DNA of 64,000 nucleotides, from positions 1,302,001 to 1,366,000 of the forward strand of contig CP108997.1 in NCBI GenBank assembly GCA_036226585.1, written 5' to 3'. Below the pieces are notes generated by a model. It saw only the letters and a list, made by a program, of their open reading frames with translations, was not told the DNA's origin and searched no databases. Position 1 is the first letter of the stretch; each line of letters opens with the position of its first letter. The DNA is from Streptomyces sp. NBC_00708 (lineage in GTDB: Bacteria; Actinomycetota; Actinomycetes; Streptomycetales; Streptomycetaceae). The position numbers were made by a program, and so were the translations under genes. Positions 36,554 to 45,394 of this stretch are shown here, piece by piece.

Positions 36554-36692
36554 ACCCGGGGCCCGCCCCTCCCCTGCGGCACCGAGCGGCCGACACGCAC
36601 CCCTAGGCATGACAGGTACATGACGGCATTCTGGAGCGACCTCGCGTACCCGCGAGTCGCCACAACTCCCCGCCACCCCACGGAGGCCGCTC

Positions 36693-37175
36693 ATGCGCCG
36701 TCGCGTCGCCACCCTGCTCGCCGCTGTCGGACTGTCGCTCCCGCTCGTCCTGCTGCCCACCGCCTCCGCCTCGGCGGCCCCCGCGGACAAGCCCCAGGTC
36801 CTCAGTTCCTGGACGCAGACGAGCGCCGCCAGCTACAACGCGTGGAACTCCGCCCGCAACAACAAGGGCGCGTGGTCCGCGTACGGCTTCGACTGGTCGA
36901 CGGACTACTGCAGCACCTCGCCCGACAACCCCTTCGGCTTCCCGTTCCAGACGGCCTGCGCCCGGCACGACTTCGGGTACCGCAACTACAAGGCGGCCGG
37001 GACGTTCTCCGCCAACAAGGCCCGCCTCGACAACGCCCTCTACGCGGACCTCAAGCGCGTGTGCTCCGCGTACTCCGGGGCCAAGCTGACCTCGTGCAAC
37101 GCCACGGCCTGGACGTACTACCACGCGGTGGACATCTTCGGTGTCGCACCGGCCGGGGCCGCCCTGGCCGGCTGA
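36693..37175 (+). CDS. secreted prokaryotic phospholipase A2
   Basis: A 160-residue exported enzyme like S. violaceoruber PLA2. The signal peptide ends ASASAA (about residue 29). The catalytic dyad is in ACARHDFGYRNY (His92, Asp93), and four cysteines (73, 89 and two near 128 and 137) match the family's two disulfides. Cuts the sn-2 acyl bond of phospholipids, calcium-dependent in known members. The start follows CCACGGAGG. It is divergent from dnaE2. Confidence 0.94.
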   Translation: MRRRVATLLAAVGLSLPLVLLPTASASAAPADKPQVLSSWTQTSAASYNAWNSARNNKGAWSAYGFDWSTDYCSTSPDNPFGFPFQTACARHDFGYRNYKAAGTFSANKARLDNALYADLKRVCSAYSGAKLTSCNATAWTYYHAVDIFGVAPAGAALAG

Positions 37176-37197
37176 CGCGGCGCTCCCCTCACACACG

Positions 37198-37227
37198 CGT
37201 GGCCCCCGGCCGGAGCCGGGGGCCACG
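37198..37227. terminator. bidirectional terminator
   Basis: A perfect 13-bp stem (CGTGGCCCCCGGC with GCCGGGGGCCACG, 4-base loop) followed by TTT, between the convergent phospholipase and protease genes. Confidence 0.8.
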
Positions 37228-37245
37228 TTTCACCGTGCGGGACGG

Positions 37246-38331
37246 TCAGCCGATCTCGGCGCCGAACGCCGCCAGCGCCTCCGGCACCGGCTGGAAGAAC
37301 GTCTCGCCGCCCGCCGAGCAGTCACCGCTGCCGCCCGAGGTCAGACCGATCGCCGTGTCACCGGCGAAGAGCGAACCGCCGCTGTCGCCGGGCTCGGCGC
37401 AGACCGTGGTCTGGATGAGCCCGTTGACGATGTCGCCGTTGCCGTAGTTGACGGTGGCGTCCAGGCCCGTCACCTCGCCGTCGTGGACCTGGGTGGTGGA
37501 GCCGCTGCGGGTCACCGTCATGCCGACGGTGGCCTCGCCCGCCTTGGTGATGGGCTGGGTGGAACCGTTGTAGAGGTCCACCTCGCTCGGGTGCGCGGTG
37601 GACGAGGTGTACTTCACCAGGCCGAAGTCGTTGTCCGGGAACTCCGAGCCGGCGTTCGTGCCGATCTCGGCGCCGCCCTGGGAGTCCGACCAGCTGGAGA
37701 TCGCCTCGGTGCAGTGCCCGGCGGTCAGGAAGTACGGCTCGCCGTCCTTGACCACGTTGAAGCCGAGCGAGCAGCGCCCGCCGTCGCCCCAGATCGCGTC
37801 GCCGCCGGCGATGAACGGCTTGAACTCCCCCGCCGACTTCTTGAGCTCCGCCTTGCCGCCCAGCGAGTCGACCACCGCGCCGAGCTTCTTCAGGTCGGCG
37901 CCCTTGACCGTACGGTCGGCGGTGACGACGACCTTGTTGCCGACCGGGTCCACGGCCCACGAGGTGCCGGGGATCGTCGCCTTGCCGGCCAGGGTCTGCC
38001 GGGCGGACTTCAGGTCGGCGAGCGTGTTCTTCACGATTCTGGCGGTGCCGCCCGCCTGCCGCACCCGCTCGGCGGCGGTCTCGTCGACCACGTTCATCAC
38101 GAGGTGCTTGCTGCCGGCGTCGTAGTACGAGCCGGCCGCGCCGGTGCCCAGGTCCTTGCCCAGGTCCGTGGCGAGCTTCCCGGCCGCGGCGGCGTTCAGC
38201 GTCCGCGCGGTGAACCGCGGCACGTCGTCACTGGCGTTCGCGCTCTGGAAGGTCACGCCCGCCGCGACCAGGCCGACGACCGCCGAACCGGCCAGCACTG
38301 CGCGCTTCCTCGATATGCGTCGATGCTTCAA
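37246..38331 (-). CDS. secreted serine protease, streptogrisin D-like
   Basis: A 361-residue pre-pro-protease of family S1E. Signal peptide, an alpha-lytic-protease-type propeptide, and a mature part predicted to begin at Ile174 ([17 protein letters not shown]; 188 residues). The catalytic triad is His206 (TAGHC), Asp235 (NDFGLV) and Ser317 (GDSGGS). The start is TTG at 38331, with AGGAGGT five bases upstream; no ATG fits as well. A second streptogrisin gene lies upstream on the same strand, which suggests a tandem duplication. Confidence 0.92.
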   Translation of the reverse strand: MKHRRISRKRAVLAGSAVVGLVAAGVTFQSANASDDVPRFTARTLNAAAAGKLATDLGKDLGTGAAGSYYDAGSKHLVMNVVDETAAERVRQAGGTARIVKNTLADLKSARQTLAGKATIPGTSWAVDPVGNKVVVTADRTVKGADLKKLGAVVDSLGGKAELKKSAGEFKPFIAGGDAIWGDGGRCSLGFNVVKDGEPYFLTAGHCTEAISSWSDSQGGAEIGTNAGSEFPDNDFGLVKYTSSTAHPSEVDLYNGSTQPITKAGEATVGMTVTRSGSTTQVHDGEVTGLDATVNYGNGDIVNGLIQTTVCAEPGDSGGSLFAGDTAIGLTSGGSGDCSAGGETFFQPVPEALAAFGAEIG

Positions 38332-38631
38332 CTTCGACCTCCTGTGGGGGCCACGCACGGATGATGTGGGGTCGTCCGTACGCGGAGGATGAAGCGCCCA
38401 CTATGGTCACGCCCCCATGGGCACACAAGGTCGAGCCCCGGACACACACACGACAACACCGGTTCGGTTGCGCGGTGTTCACTTATCGGTCCCGGCTCTC
38501 CGCTCACCGCTCGCCCCCAGCACGACGAAGCCGGCCCCCGGGCGGGTTTCCGCCCGGGGGCCGGCCGATGCCGAACCGCCGTCCGTACCCGCGGGCCCGC
38601 CCGTACGCGACGGGTCCGCGGGGCCGGGCCG
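38332..38631. other. intergenic region between the two protease genes
   Basis: It holds the promoter region of the streptogrisin D-like gene and, at its far side, the terminator of the streptogrisin B-like gene. I see no credible ORF. Confidence 0.6.
38531..38564 (-). terminator. terminator of the streptogrisin B-like gene
   Basis: A perfect 15-bp G+C stem with a 4-base GTTT loop, about 70 bases after the stop codon on the minus strand. Confidence 0.75.
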
Positions 38632-39531
38632 TCAGTAGATGCTGACGCCGTACGCGCTGAGCGCCTCGGTGACCGGCTGGAAGAACGTCGTGCCGCCGGA
38701 GCTGCAGTTGCCGCTGCCGCCCGAGGTCAGGCCGATCGCCTTGGAGCCGGAGTAGAGCGGACCGCCCGAGTCGCCGGGCTCGGCGCACACGTTGGTCTTG
38801 ATCATGCCGTACACGACGTCGCCGTTGCCGTAGTTGACCGTGGCGTTGAGCGCGGAGACGGTGCCGCTGTGGATGCCGGTCGTGGAGCCCCGGCGGGTCA
38901 CGGACATGCCGACCGTGGCATTGGCCGCGCTGGTGATGTCGACGCTGCCCACGGTGCCCTCGTGCGAGACCGCGGAGTTGTCGTAGCGCACCAGCCCGTA
39001 GTCGTTGGTCGGGAAGCTGGAGCCGACCGTCGGGCCTATGTAGGTGGTGTTCGAGGAGTTCGTGTACCAGGGCGGGTTGCCATCGGTGCAGTGACCGGCG
39101 GTCAGGAAGTAGTACGTGCTGCCGCTGCGGACGTTGAACCCGAGGGAGCAGCGCCAGCCGGGTGCGTAGATGGCGTCACCGCCCGAGAGCAGCTTGCTGA
39201 ACTTGCCGGGGGTGTGCTCGATGCGCAGGGCTCCCGCGTTGCTGCCGGCGGAGTCCTTGATCTGCTGGACCTCGGCGGCGGAGACCGTGCTGTCGACGGT
39301 GACCACGAGCTTGCCGGTCGCCGGATCGACGTTCCAGGCGGTGCCGGCGACATCGGCGCCGAGGACGGCGTCACTGGCGGCGGCGAGCTGGTTGGCGCTG
39401 TACGTTCCGGTGGAACTGGCCTGGGCGGTGGGGACGGCCAGGGCGGCGACGGCCACGAGACCGGCAGCGATGGCGATGGCCCTGCTGCGTCTCGCGGTAC
39501 CGCTGAGGGGGGTGGTGCGCTTGATCCTCAC
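38632..39531 (-). CDS. secreted serine protease, streptogrisin B-like
   Basis: A 299-residue pre-pro-protease of family S1E, the same length as S. griseus protease B precursor as I recall it. Signal peptide to about residue 38 (VPTAQAS), propeptide to 114, mature chain of 185 residues from [17 protein letters not shown]. Triad: His147, Asp177, Ser255. The GTG at 39531 is chosen because GGGAGGA is seven bases upstream and VRIKRT matches the known N-terminus; the ATG at 39537 would sit too close to the ribosome site. Confidence 0.93.
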   Translation of the reverse strand: MRIKRTTPLSGTARRSRAIAIAAGLVAVAALAVPTAQASSTGTYSANQLAAASDAVLGADVAGTAWNVDPATGKLVVTVDSTVSAAEVQQIKDSAGSNAGALRIEHTPGKFSKLLSGGDAIYAPGWRCSLGFNVRSGSTYYFLTAGHCTDGNPPWYTNSSNTTYIGPTVGSSFPTNDYGLVRYDNSAVSHEGTVGSVDITSAANATVGMSVTRRGSTTGIHSGTVSALNATVNYGNGDVVYGMIKTNVCAEPGDSGGPLYSGSKAIGLTSGGSGNCSSGGTTFFQPVTEALSAYGVSIY

Positions 39532-39727
39532 TGTCATTCCTCCCGAGGGGAATCGGGGGTCCGCCTGTGGGGTGGTCGGACCCGTGAGGCGCAGTCACGC
39601 GCACGGCCATCCGTCCGCATTCCGGATATGCCGTGCCCCTGACAAGCGCTGCTCGGGAGTATTCAAGGCGTCAACTTCCGGCGCAAGGGCGCCTTTTGGC
39701 CTGAGCCCGGCCCGCACGGCGCGCGAA

Positions 39728-39757
39728 GGCCCCCGCAGGCGGAATCCCGCGGGGGCC
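39728..39757 (-). terminator. terminator of the monooxygenase operon
   Basis: A 9-bp stem GGCCCCCGC / GCGGGGGCC, 17 bases after the DUF1684 stop on the minus strand. Confidence 0.6.
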
Positions 39758-39773
39758 GGACGGAGGCTCTTCC

Positions 39774-40574
39774 TCAGCCGTCGGCGCGGTGGCGCTCGCC
39801 CGCCTCCACAGCGACCGGGAGGGTGTTGCCGGGCGGCGGGAAGGGGCAGATGAAGTGGTCCGCGAAGGCGCACGGCGGCAGCAGCGCGCGGTTGAGGTCG
39901 ACGGTCACCGAGCCGTCGGCCGCAGGTGCGGCGGGCCGCAGGAACCGGAAGCGGTAGCTGCTGTTCCCGCTGGTGGCGTCGGCGAAGACCGCCCAGAGGG
40001 ACCCGTCGGACTCGACAGCGACCTGGAGCGTGTGCCCGGCCCCGTCCAGCTCGAAGGCGATCTCCCCGGCGAGCCCGAGTCCGCGTTCGACACCGTCGGC
40101 GTTCTCGACCCGGACGGAGCGGGAGGCGGCGTACGGACGGAAGGTGCCCGGCACCGCCCAGCGGGCGTCGTACGGGGTCGCGTCGATCGCCCGGAACGCG
40201 CGCCGCGCGGGCGATTCGGGGTCGAAGACCCGCACCGCCCACAGGCCCTCGCGGCTCAGCACGACCAGCCTGCGGCCCTCGTGCGCGACCCGGGACGCGT
40301 CGACCGGGCCCCGGTCGGCGCCGAGCCGGACCTCGCCGGTGAAGGGCTTCCCGTCCACGGTCAGCCCGTCCGCGGGCGCGGCCTCCAGGACCAGCGCGCC
40401 GTCCTCCTCCCGCCACCGGCCCGGGACGGCCGGAATTCGCCCCTCCGGGTGATCGGCGAGCCAGTGGGTGCCGGTGAGGGAGAGCGGCCCGTACGGCGCC
40501 GAGACCGTGGCGGTCCGCTCCTCGTGCCAGCGCTCCCAGTCCCGCGCTGCCTGCTGCTGTGCGTGCGTGCTCAT
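39774..40574 (-). CDS. DUF1684-family protein
   Basis: A 266-residue soluble protein of the DUF1684 family. Conserved features: YGPLSLTGTHWL near residue 30, the YDARWAVPGTFRPY segment, SGNSSYRFRFLRP, and VTVDLNRALLPPCAFADHFICPFPPPGN. The last carries the Asn, Cys and Pro residues common to the family. The biochemical role is not established. It starts three bases after the monooxygenase stop, so it is the last gene of the flavin-monooxygenase operon. Confidence 0.88.
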   Translation of the reverse strand: MSTHAQQQAARDWERWHEERTATVSAPYGPLSLTGTHWLADHPEGRIPAVPGRWREEDGALVLEAAPADGLTVDGKPFTGEVRLGADRGPVDASRVAHEGRRLVVLSREGLWAVRVFDPESPARRAFRAIDATPYDARWAVPGTFRPYAASRSVRVENADGVERGLGLAGEIAFELDGAGHTLQVAVESDGSLWAVFADATSGNSSYRFRFLRPAAPAADGSVTVDLNRALLPPCAFADHFICPFPPPGNTLPVAVEAGERHRADG

Positions 40575-40577
40575 GGA

Positions 40578-41882
40578 TCAACCCTTCCATACCGGTTCGG
40601 CGAGACCGAGGTGCGACCGCAGCGTGGAACCGGTGTACGCCCGGCGGAAGACCCCCCGTTCCTGGAGGAGCGGGACGACCCGGTCGACGAAGTCGTCGAG
40701 GCCGCCGGGGGTGAGGTGCGGCACGAGGATGAAGCCGTCGGCGGCCCCGGCCGCCACGTACTCCGTCAGCTGCGCGGCGACGGTGGCCGGGCTGCCGATG
40801 AACGACTGGCGGCCGGTCGCCTCGACGACCGTCTGCCGGATGGAGAGCCCCTTCTCCCGGGACAGCGCGCGCCAGCGGGCCGCCACCGCGAGCGGGTCGC
40901 CCTGCCGGACCCGCCCCCGGGCCAGCTCGGCGCCGGGGTCCGGGTCGCTCGCGGGCAGCGGCCCGTCCGGGTCGTACCCGGAGAGGTCGCGGCCCCAGAC
41001 CTGCTCCAGGGCGGCGATCGCGTTCTGCGGCGAGACCTGCTGGAGACGGATGGCGGCCGCACGCTCCTGCGCCTCGGCGTCGGTGTCGCCGAGCACGAAG
41101 GTGACGCCGGGCATGACCTTCAGTTCGTCGGGCTCCCTGCCGTGGGCCGCGAGCCGGCCCTTGACGTCCGCGTAGAAGGCGCGTCCCGCTTCGAGGGTGC
41201 CGTGCCGGGTGAAGACGATGTCGGCGGCGGACGCGGCGAAGTCCCGGCCCTCGGGCGAGTCTCCGGCCTGGATGACGACGGGGTGGCCCTGCGGGGAGCG
41301 CGGAACGGTGAACTCGCCCTCGACGGTGAAGTGCCGGCCCCGGTGCGAGACCGGGCGCGGGGCGCCGTCGGGGGTCCAGGAGTCCCACAGCTCACGGGCG
41401 GTGGCGACGAACTCGGCGGCGCGGGTGTACCGCTCGGAGCGGTCCAGATAGCCGCCGCGCCGGAAGTTCTCGCCGGTGAAGGCGTCGGACGAGGTGACCG
41501 CGTTCCACGCGGCCCGGCCGGCGCTGAGATGGTCGAGGGTGGCGAGCCGGCGGGCCAGTTCGTAGGGCTCGTTGAACGTGGTGTTGACGGTGGCGGCGAG
41601 GCCGAGCCGGTCGGTGACGGCCGCCAGCGCGGACAGCACGGTCAGGGACTCGGGTCTGCCGACCACGTCCAGGTCGTGGATCCGCCCCTTGTGCTCGCGC
41701 AGCCGCAGCCCCTCGGCGAGGAAGAAGAAGTCGAACAGGCCCCGCTCGGCCGTGCGCGCGAGGTGTTCGAACGAGGAGAACTCGATCTGGCTGCGGGAGC
41801 GCGGGTCGGCCCAGACGGTGGTGCTGTTCACGCCGGGAAAGTGCGCGGCGAGGTGCATCCGTTTCGGGGCGGCGGCCGTCAT
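40578..41882 (-). CDS. LLM-class FMNH2-dependent monooxygenase (NtaA/SnaA/DszA type)
   Basis: A 434-residue bacterial-luciferase-like monooxygenase. Family features: HPVVIQAGDSPEGRDFAA (FMN phosphate contact), AAWNAVTSSD, and NTTFNEPYELARRLATLDHLS. Relatives oxidise nitrilotriacetate, EDTA, dibenzothiophene sulfone or alkyl sulfur compounds with reduced flavin supplied by a reductase. The ATG overlaps the stop of the preceding LLM gene (ATGA). No flavin reductase gene is in the operon. Substrate unknown; sulfur scavenging is plausible. Confidence 0.9.
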   Translation of the reverse strand: MTAAAPKRMHLAAHFPGVNSTTVWADPRSRSQIEFSSFEHLARTAERGLFDFFFLAEGLRLREHKGRIHDLDVVGRPESLTVLSALAAVTDRLGLAATVNTTFNEPYELARRLATLDHLSAGRAAWNAVTSSDAFTGENFRRGGYLDRSERYTRAAEFVATARELWDSWTPDGAPRPVSHRGRHFTVEGEFTVPRSPQGHPVVIQAGDSPEGRDFAASAADIVFTRHGTLEAGRAFYADVKGRLAAHGREPDELKVMPGVTFVLGDTDAEAQERAAAIRLQQVSPQNAIAALEQVWGRDLSGYDPDGPLPASDPDPGAELARGRVRQGDPLAVAARWRALSREKGLSIRQTVVEATGRQSFIGSPATVAAQLTEYVAAGAADGFILVPHLTPGGLDDFVDRVVPLLQERGVFRRAYTGSTLRSHLGLAEPVWKG

Positions 41883-42946
41883 ACCCGCTCCCCCACGCGT
41901 GCGTACCGGTTGGCGGGACGGGCCAGACCCAGGTGCTCGCGCAGGGTGCCGCCCGGGTAGAAGGTCCGGAACAGGCTGCGGTGCTGGAGCAGGGCGACCG
42001 TGCCGTTGACGATCCGTTCGAGGTCGCGCGCGGGGGTGATCGGGGTGAGGTGGAAGCCGTCGACCGCGCCGGCCCGGTGCCACTCGGTGATCAGATCGGC
42101 CAGATCGACCGGGCCGCCCCGGAAGTAGGTGCCCCGGTCGGGCGGCGGCGGCCCGCTCGCCAGCCCCGGCTCGAAGGCCGTCTCGGCGTCGCCGAGGTCG
42201 ACGGTGAGCGCGGCGAGCACCCGCAGCGCGTCGGGGTCCCGGCCGTGGGCGGCGGCCCGGAGGCGCACGTCGTCGCGGATCGCGGCGGTCCGCTCGGGGG
42301 TGGTGGCCCGTACGAGGACGACGTCGGCGTGGCGCGCGGCGGCGTCCCTGGCCGGCCCGGCCGTGCCGTCGGCCACGACGACGGGGTGGCCCTGCGGCGG
42401 CCGGGGCACGATCGCCGGCCCCCGGACGCTGAACGCGGCGCCCTCGAAGTCGATGTGATGCAGCTTGTCGCGGTCGATGAAGCGGCCGGTCGCGGTGTCA
42501 CGGATCTCGGCGTCGTCCTCCCAGCTGTCCCAGAGCCGGGCCGAGACCTCGGCGCACTCGCCCGCCTCGTGCCACAGGTCCGGGGCGGGCGCGGCGGGGC
42601 GGCGGCCGAACAGCCGGGCCTCCGCCTCGGTCGTGGACACGCCGACCTGCCAGCCCGCCCGGCCCCGGCTGACCCAGTCCAGGGTGGCCACGGCCGACGA
42701 CACATGGAACGGCTCGGTGTGGGTGGTGGTGACCGTGGGCACCAGGCCGACGCGGCGGGTGGCGGGGGCCACCCGGGCGAGTACGGCGAGCGCGTCGGGC
42801 CCCGGCCGGGCGAACGAGTCGCCGAGGGTCACGAAGTCGAGCGCGCCGCCCTCCGCGAGCCGGGCGAGCCCGGTGTGGTGCGCGGCGTCGTAGCGGGGCG
42901 GGCCGCCGATCTCGGCGGCCAGATGGAGGGGCCGGAGGGCTGGCAT
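41879..42946 (-). CDS. LLM-class flavin-dependent oxidoreductase
   Basis: A 355-residue second luciferase-like enzyme, shorter than its partner. It shows TVTTTHTEPFHVSSAVATLDWVSRGRAGWQVGVS and HPVVVADG in the flavin region. AAGGA lies before the ATG at 42946. It is coupled to the following monooxygenase gene and preceded, 80 bp upstream, by the FAD/NAD(P)-binding gene. It may act in sequence or as a heteromer with its partner; this is inference. Confidence 0.88.
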   Translation of the reverse strand: MPALRPLHLAAEIGGPPRYDAAHHTGLARLAEGGALDFVTLGDSFARPGPDALAVLARVAPATRRVGLVPTVTTTHTEPFHVSSAVATLDWVSRGRAGWQVGVSTTEAEARLFGRRPAAPAPDLWHEAGECAEVSARLWDSWEDDAEIRDTATGRFIDRDKLHHIDFEGAAFSVRGPAIVPRPPQGHPVVVADGTAGPARDAAARHADVVLVRATTPERTAAIRDDVRLRAAAHGRDPDALRVLAALTVDLGDAETAFEPGLASGPPPPDRGTYFRGGPVDLADLITEWHRAGAVDGFHLTPITPARDLERIVNGTVALLQHRSLFRTFYPGGTLREHLGLARPANRYARVGERV

Positions 42947-43026
42947 GGCAAATCCTTTCGGCGGAGCGTGGGTGCCTGCCTTCGGGCGGCACGGTGGGGG
43001 TGGGCACGGGAGGAGGCCGCCGGCGC

Positions 43027-44871
43027 TCAGTCCCCCGGGTCCGGGTGGAGGCGGCGCAGCAGGAGCAGGGCTGCCCGCGCGGTGGCGTCGTTCTGGCCGA
43101 ACGCCGGGCCGCCGGTGCGCGGCCGGGTGAACGCCCCGCTCGTGCGCGCCCCGGTGTGCGGGCCGAGCGCGAAGCGGCGCGGGTGCGGGCGGCCGGCGCG
43201 GTCCACGATCCGGCCGTCGCCGGGGTCGACCGCGAGCAGCCCGGAGGCGGTGGCGGCGGCCCCGTCCTCGTACAGCGTGCGCAGCAGGGGTGAGCGGGTG
43301 CGCCCCGGGGCGGGGGCGGGGAGGCGGGCCTCGACCAGGGCGCGGGCCTCGACCCGCTCGCCCGGCACGGTGGCGCTCGCCGCGCGGAAGACGCCCCGTT
43401 CCTCGTCGGCCTCGACCGTGGTGCCGGCACCGAGGAAGCGGACGACGCCGGCCCGGGAGAGCGCGAGCAGCTGCCGCAGCCGGGGGCCGGGCGGGCCGGA
43501 GGCGAGGTAGCTGAAGAAGCCGTGCCACTCGTCCCCGGTGTCGCCGAGCCGGACGAGCGTTCCGTAGACCGAGAGCAGTCCGAGGAACACGGCGAGGTCC
43601 TCGCTGTGCCCGGGATCGCTCCGGCGTGCGAGGTCGGCGGCGATATGGGCGCGGACCGCTTCCTGGAGGGCGCCGGACGAGGGGTGGCGGATCCCGTCCA
43701 GGGGGCGGTCGAGCGCGTCGAGGTCGAGCCGGTCGGCGGGGTCGGGAACGGCGTCGGCGATCAGGTCCCGCAGTTCGGTGCTGCCCGGATCGGCCGCGGC
43801 GTACTTCTCTTCGAAGGCGGCCCGGTCGGCGGCGGTGCGCTCGGGGTGGGCGGTGAACAGCCGGTGGTAGTGGGCGTACCCCAGCTCCTTGTCGACATGG
43901 GGCCGGATGTCGCGGCGGTAGTCGGGCGGCCGGGGCCGGTCCCGCAGCTCCGCGGCGCGCGCGGGCCCGAAGAATCGTGGCAGCGGCGGCCGTTCGCCCT
44001 GTAATCCGTAGCCGATCTTGGCGCGGTACGGGACGCCGCGCCGCGATCCGGCGTACAGGACCGGCTCCTGGCCGGAGGGCACGTACGCCCCGTTCTCGTA
44101 CCGTCCGCCGCGTCCCTCGGTGAGCAGCACCATGAGGTCGATGAAGGCGAGTCCGAGCCCCCGGACGATGACGGGTTCGCCCGCGGGCAGCGCGCTCAGG
44201 TCGCTGTCGGCGGTGAAGGCGGGCGGCAGGTGGACGAGGCCGTGCCGGTCCGCGAAGGCGGAGAGCGCGCGCTGTTCACCGTCCGGCCCGGCGTCCAGGT
44301 GGCCGAGGGTGAGGACGACCAGGTCGGCGGCGAGCGGTGCGGCGCGGCCCGCGAGGTGGACGAGCTGGCGGCCGTCGCGCGGGCCGGTGACGCGCAGGGC
44401 CGGGGCGCGGTGCTCATGGACGGTGACCGAGGGCGGGAGGGCGGCCACCGCGTGCGCGTACACCCAGCGCAGATAGGCGCCCTGGAGTCGCCGGCTCGGG
44501 AAGTCCCGCCCCCGCAGCGTCTCGATCTCGGCGCGCAGCCGGGCATCGGCCGCGGCCTCGGCGCACCGGATCCGGCCCTCCCGTACGTCCGCCGCCCAGG
44601 CGTCGAGCGCGGGCCCCTCCCGGACGGGGCCCTCCTGGCGGACGGTGTCGTCGGTGAACATCGTGACGTCCTCGGCCATGGAGTTCATCCACAGCAGCGG
44701 GGACTGGTCGCGGCGCCAGATCCGGCCGCTCCCGGGCGGGTGGGGGTCGATGAGGTGGAGGTCCAGCGGCCGGTCCCCGTACAGGGCGGGGGCGTTGGCG
44801 GCGAGCCGTTCGACCAGGCCGGTGCCGCGGGGCCCCGCGCCGATGACGGCCAGCGCGGGCCGGGCGCTCAC
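43027..44871 (-). CDS. FAD/NAD(P)-binding protein (NAD_binding_9 type)
   Basis: A 614-residue flavoprotein-like protein with an N-terminal dinucleotide-binding motif AVIGAGPRGTGLVERL and the family's long helical insertions. Further motifs are PPGSGRIWRRDQSPLLWMNS and VIVRGLGLAFIDLMVLLTEGRGG. Proteins of this type accompany LLM monooxygenases and amino-acid hydroxylases; the exact reaction is not known. The GTG at 44871 overlaps the stop of a 28-codon ORF (GTGA). It could reduce the flavin for the two LLM enzymes, since no other reductase is encoded nearby. Confidence 0.85.
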   Translation of the reverse strand: MSARPALAVIGAGPRGTGLVERLAANAPALYGDRPLDLHLIDPHPPGSGRIWRRDQSPLLWMNSMAEDVTMFTDDTVRQEGPVREGPALDAWAADVREGRIRCAEAAADARLRAEIETLRGRDFPSRRLQGAYLRWVYAHAVAALPPSVTVHEHRAPALRVTGPRDGRQLVHLAGRAAPLAADLVVLTLGHLDAGPDGEQRALSAFADRHGLVHLPPAFTADSDLSALPAGEPVIVRGLGLAFIDLMVLLTEGRGGRYENGAYVPSGQEPVLYAGSRRGVPYRAKIGYGLQGERPPLPRFFGPARAAELRDRPRPPDYRRDIRPHVDKELGYAHYHRLFTAHPERTAADRAAFEEKYAAADPGSTELRDLIADAVPDPADRLDLDALDRPLDGIRHPSSGALQEAVRAHIAADLARRSDPGHSEDLAVFLGLLSVYGTLVRLGDTGDEWHGFFSYLASGPPGPRLRQLLALSRAGVVRFLGAGTTVEADEERGVFRAASATVPGERVEARALVEARLPAPAPGRTRSPLLRTLYEDGAAATASGLLAVDPGDGRIVDRAGRPHPRRFALGPHTGARTSGAFTRPRTGGPAFGQNDATARAALLLLRRLHPDPGD

Positions 44872-44954
44872 CGGTGGTCCGGGGCGGCGGACGCGCGCCG
44901 GACGGCATCGTTGTCTTCGGGGGGTGCGAGGGGAGGGGCGGTCTGCGCGGGCAT
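44868..44954 (-). CDS. 28-residue peptide coupled to the FAD protein gene
   Basis: A short ORF (MPAQTAPPLAPPEDND, then an Arg/Ala-rich end) with GGAG eight bases before its ATG. Its TGA overlaps the GTG start of the FAD/NAD(P)-binding gene. It is hydrophilic and without Cys. It may serve only for translational coupling of the operon's first gene. Confidence is moderate because such short ORFs arise by chance. Confidence 0.45.
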   Translation of the reverse strand: MPAQTAPPLAPPEDNDAVRRASAAPDHR

Positions 44955-45128
44955 GCGGAAGCTCCGTGGATGCGGCGGTCGGACACGGGGCGCACCCTCG
45001 GCACGGAGAACAGCAGCGTGGAACACACGACGGACGGGCCCCTCAGCCCGGTCCTCCTCCGAAGGGAAGCGCCGTCCACGCCGGGCTGTCAAGCCTGTCC
45101 ACACTGTGAGCAGTACATCTCAGGGCGG

Positions 45129-45157
45129 TTGACGGGCTATCGGATGCCTGTTCCACT
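45129..45157 (+). promoter_or_regulatory. promoter of the leader-peptide gene
   Basis: TTGACG (45129-45134) with TCCACT (45152-45157) at 17-base spacing. The -10 ends six bases before the leader ATG, which fits a leaderless transcript. Confidence 0.45.
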
Positions 45158-45163
45158 GGGGCC

Positions 45164-45235
45164 ATGCATTCGCAGCAGTGGCTGGTCAAGCGCTCCCACA
45201 TCGACTTCGGTCGCGTGTGGTCCTGTTCCTGTTGA
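45164..45235 (+). CDS. orphan cysteine-type leader peptide
   Basis: A 23-codon ORF whose core LVKRSHIDFGRVWSCSC fits the Streptomyces leader-peptide pattern (L-x2-R-x-H-x-D-x2-RV-x-S and a terminal Cys). Such peptides commonly precede sulfur or cysteine genes on the same strand. Here the only gene downstream on this strand is sflA, 1.7 kb away. A strong hairpin at 45347-45378 would end the transcript first. The sulfur-type monooxygenase operon runs the other way from 44954. Confidence 0.6.
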   Translation: MHSQQWLVKRSHIDFGRVWSCSC

Positions 45236-45346
45236 GCCGACGCCCTGCTTCCCGCGCCTTCCCGCTCGCGCCGTGATCCGGTGTCCGAGCATCTGCCCAG
45301 GCGCGCCCCCGCACGTCCGGAACAGCAGCACACCCTCCCCTCGCTC

Positions 45347-45378
45347 CGTCCCGCTCCGCCATGTCGCGGAGCGGGACG
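45347..45378. terminator. bidirectional hairpin between leader peptide and DUF5685 gene
   Basis: A perfect 13-bp stem CGTCCCGCTCCGC / GCGGAGCGGGACG with a 6-base loop. It is placed 17 bases after the DUF5685 stop on the minus strand and 111 bases after the leader stop on the plus strand. Confidence 0.7.
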
Positions 45379-45394
45379 TACGGCTGACACCGCC

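Noticed and set aside
33032..37447. A 1471-codon open frame on the plus strand opposite dnaE2
   Set aside because: It is antisense to a clear polymerase gene, has the biased low-complexity composition (Gly, Arg, Ala, Val) of GC-rich shadow frames, and no recognisable domain. Similar long antisense frames over the penicillin acylase, beta-helix and MFS genes were rejected for the same reason.
45089..45118. Nine-codon minus-strand ORF with two Cys codons upstream of the monooxygenase operon
   Set aside because: There is no ribosome site and no leader-peptide pattern, so it is probably chance.
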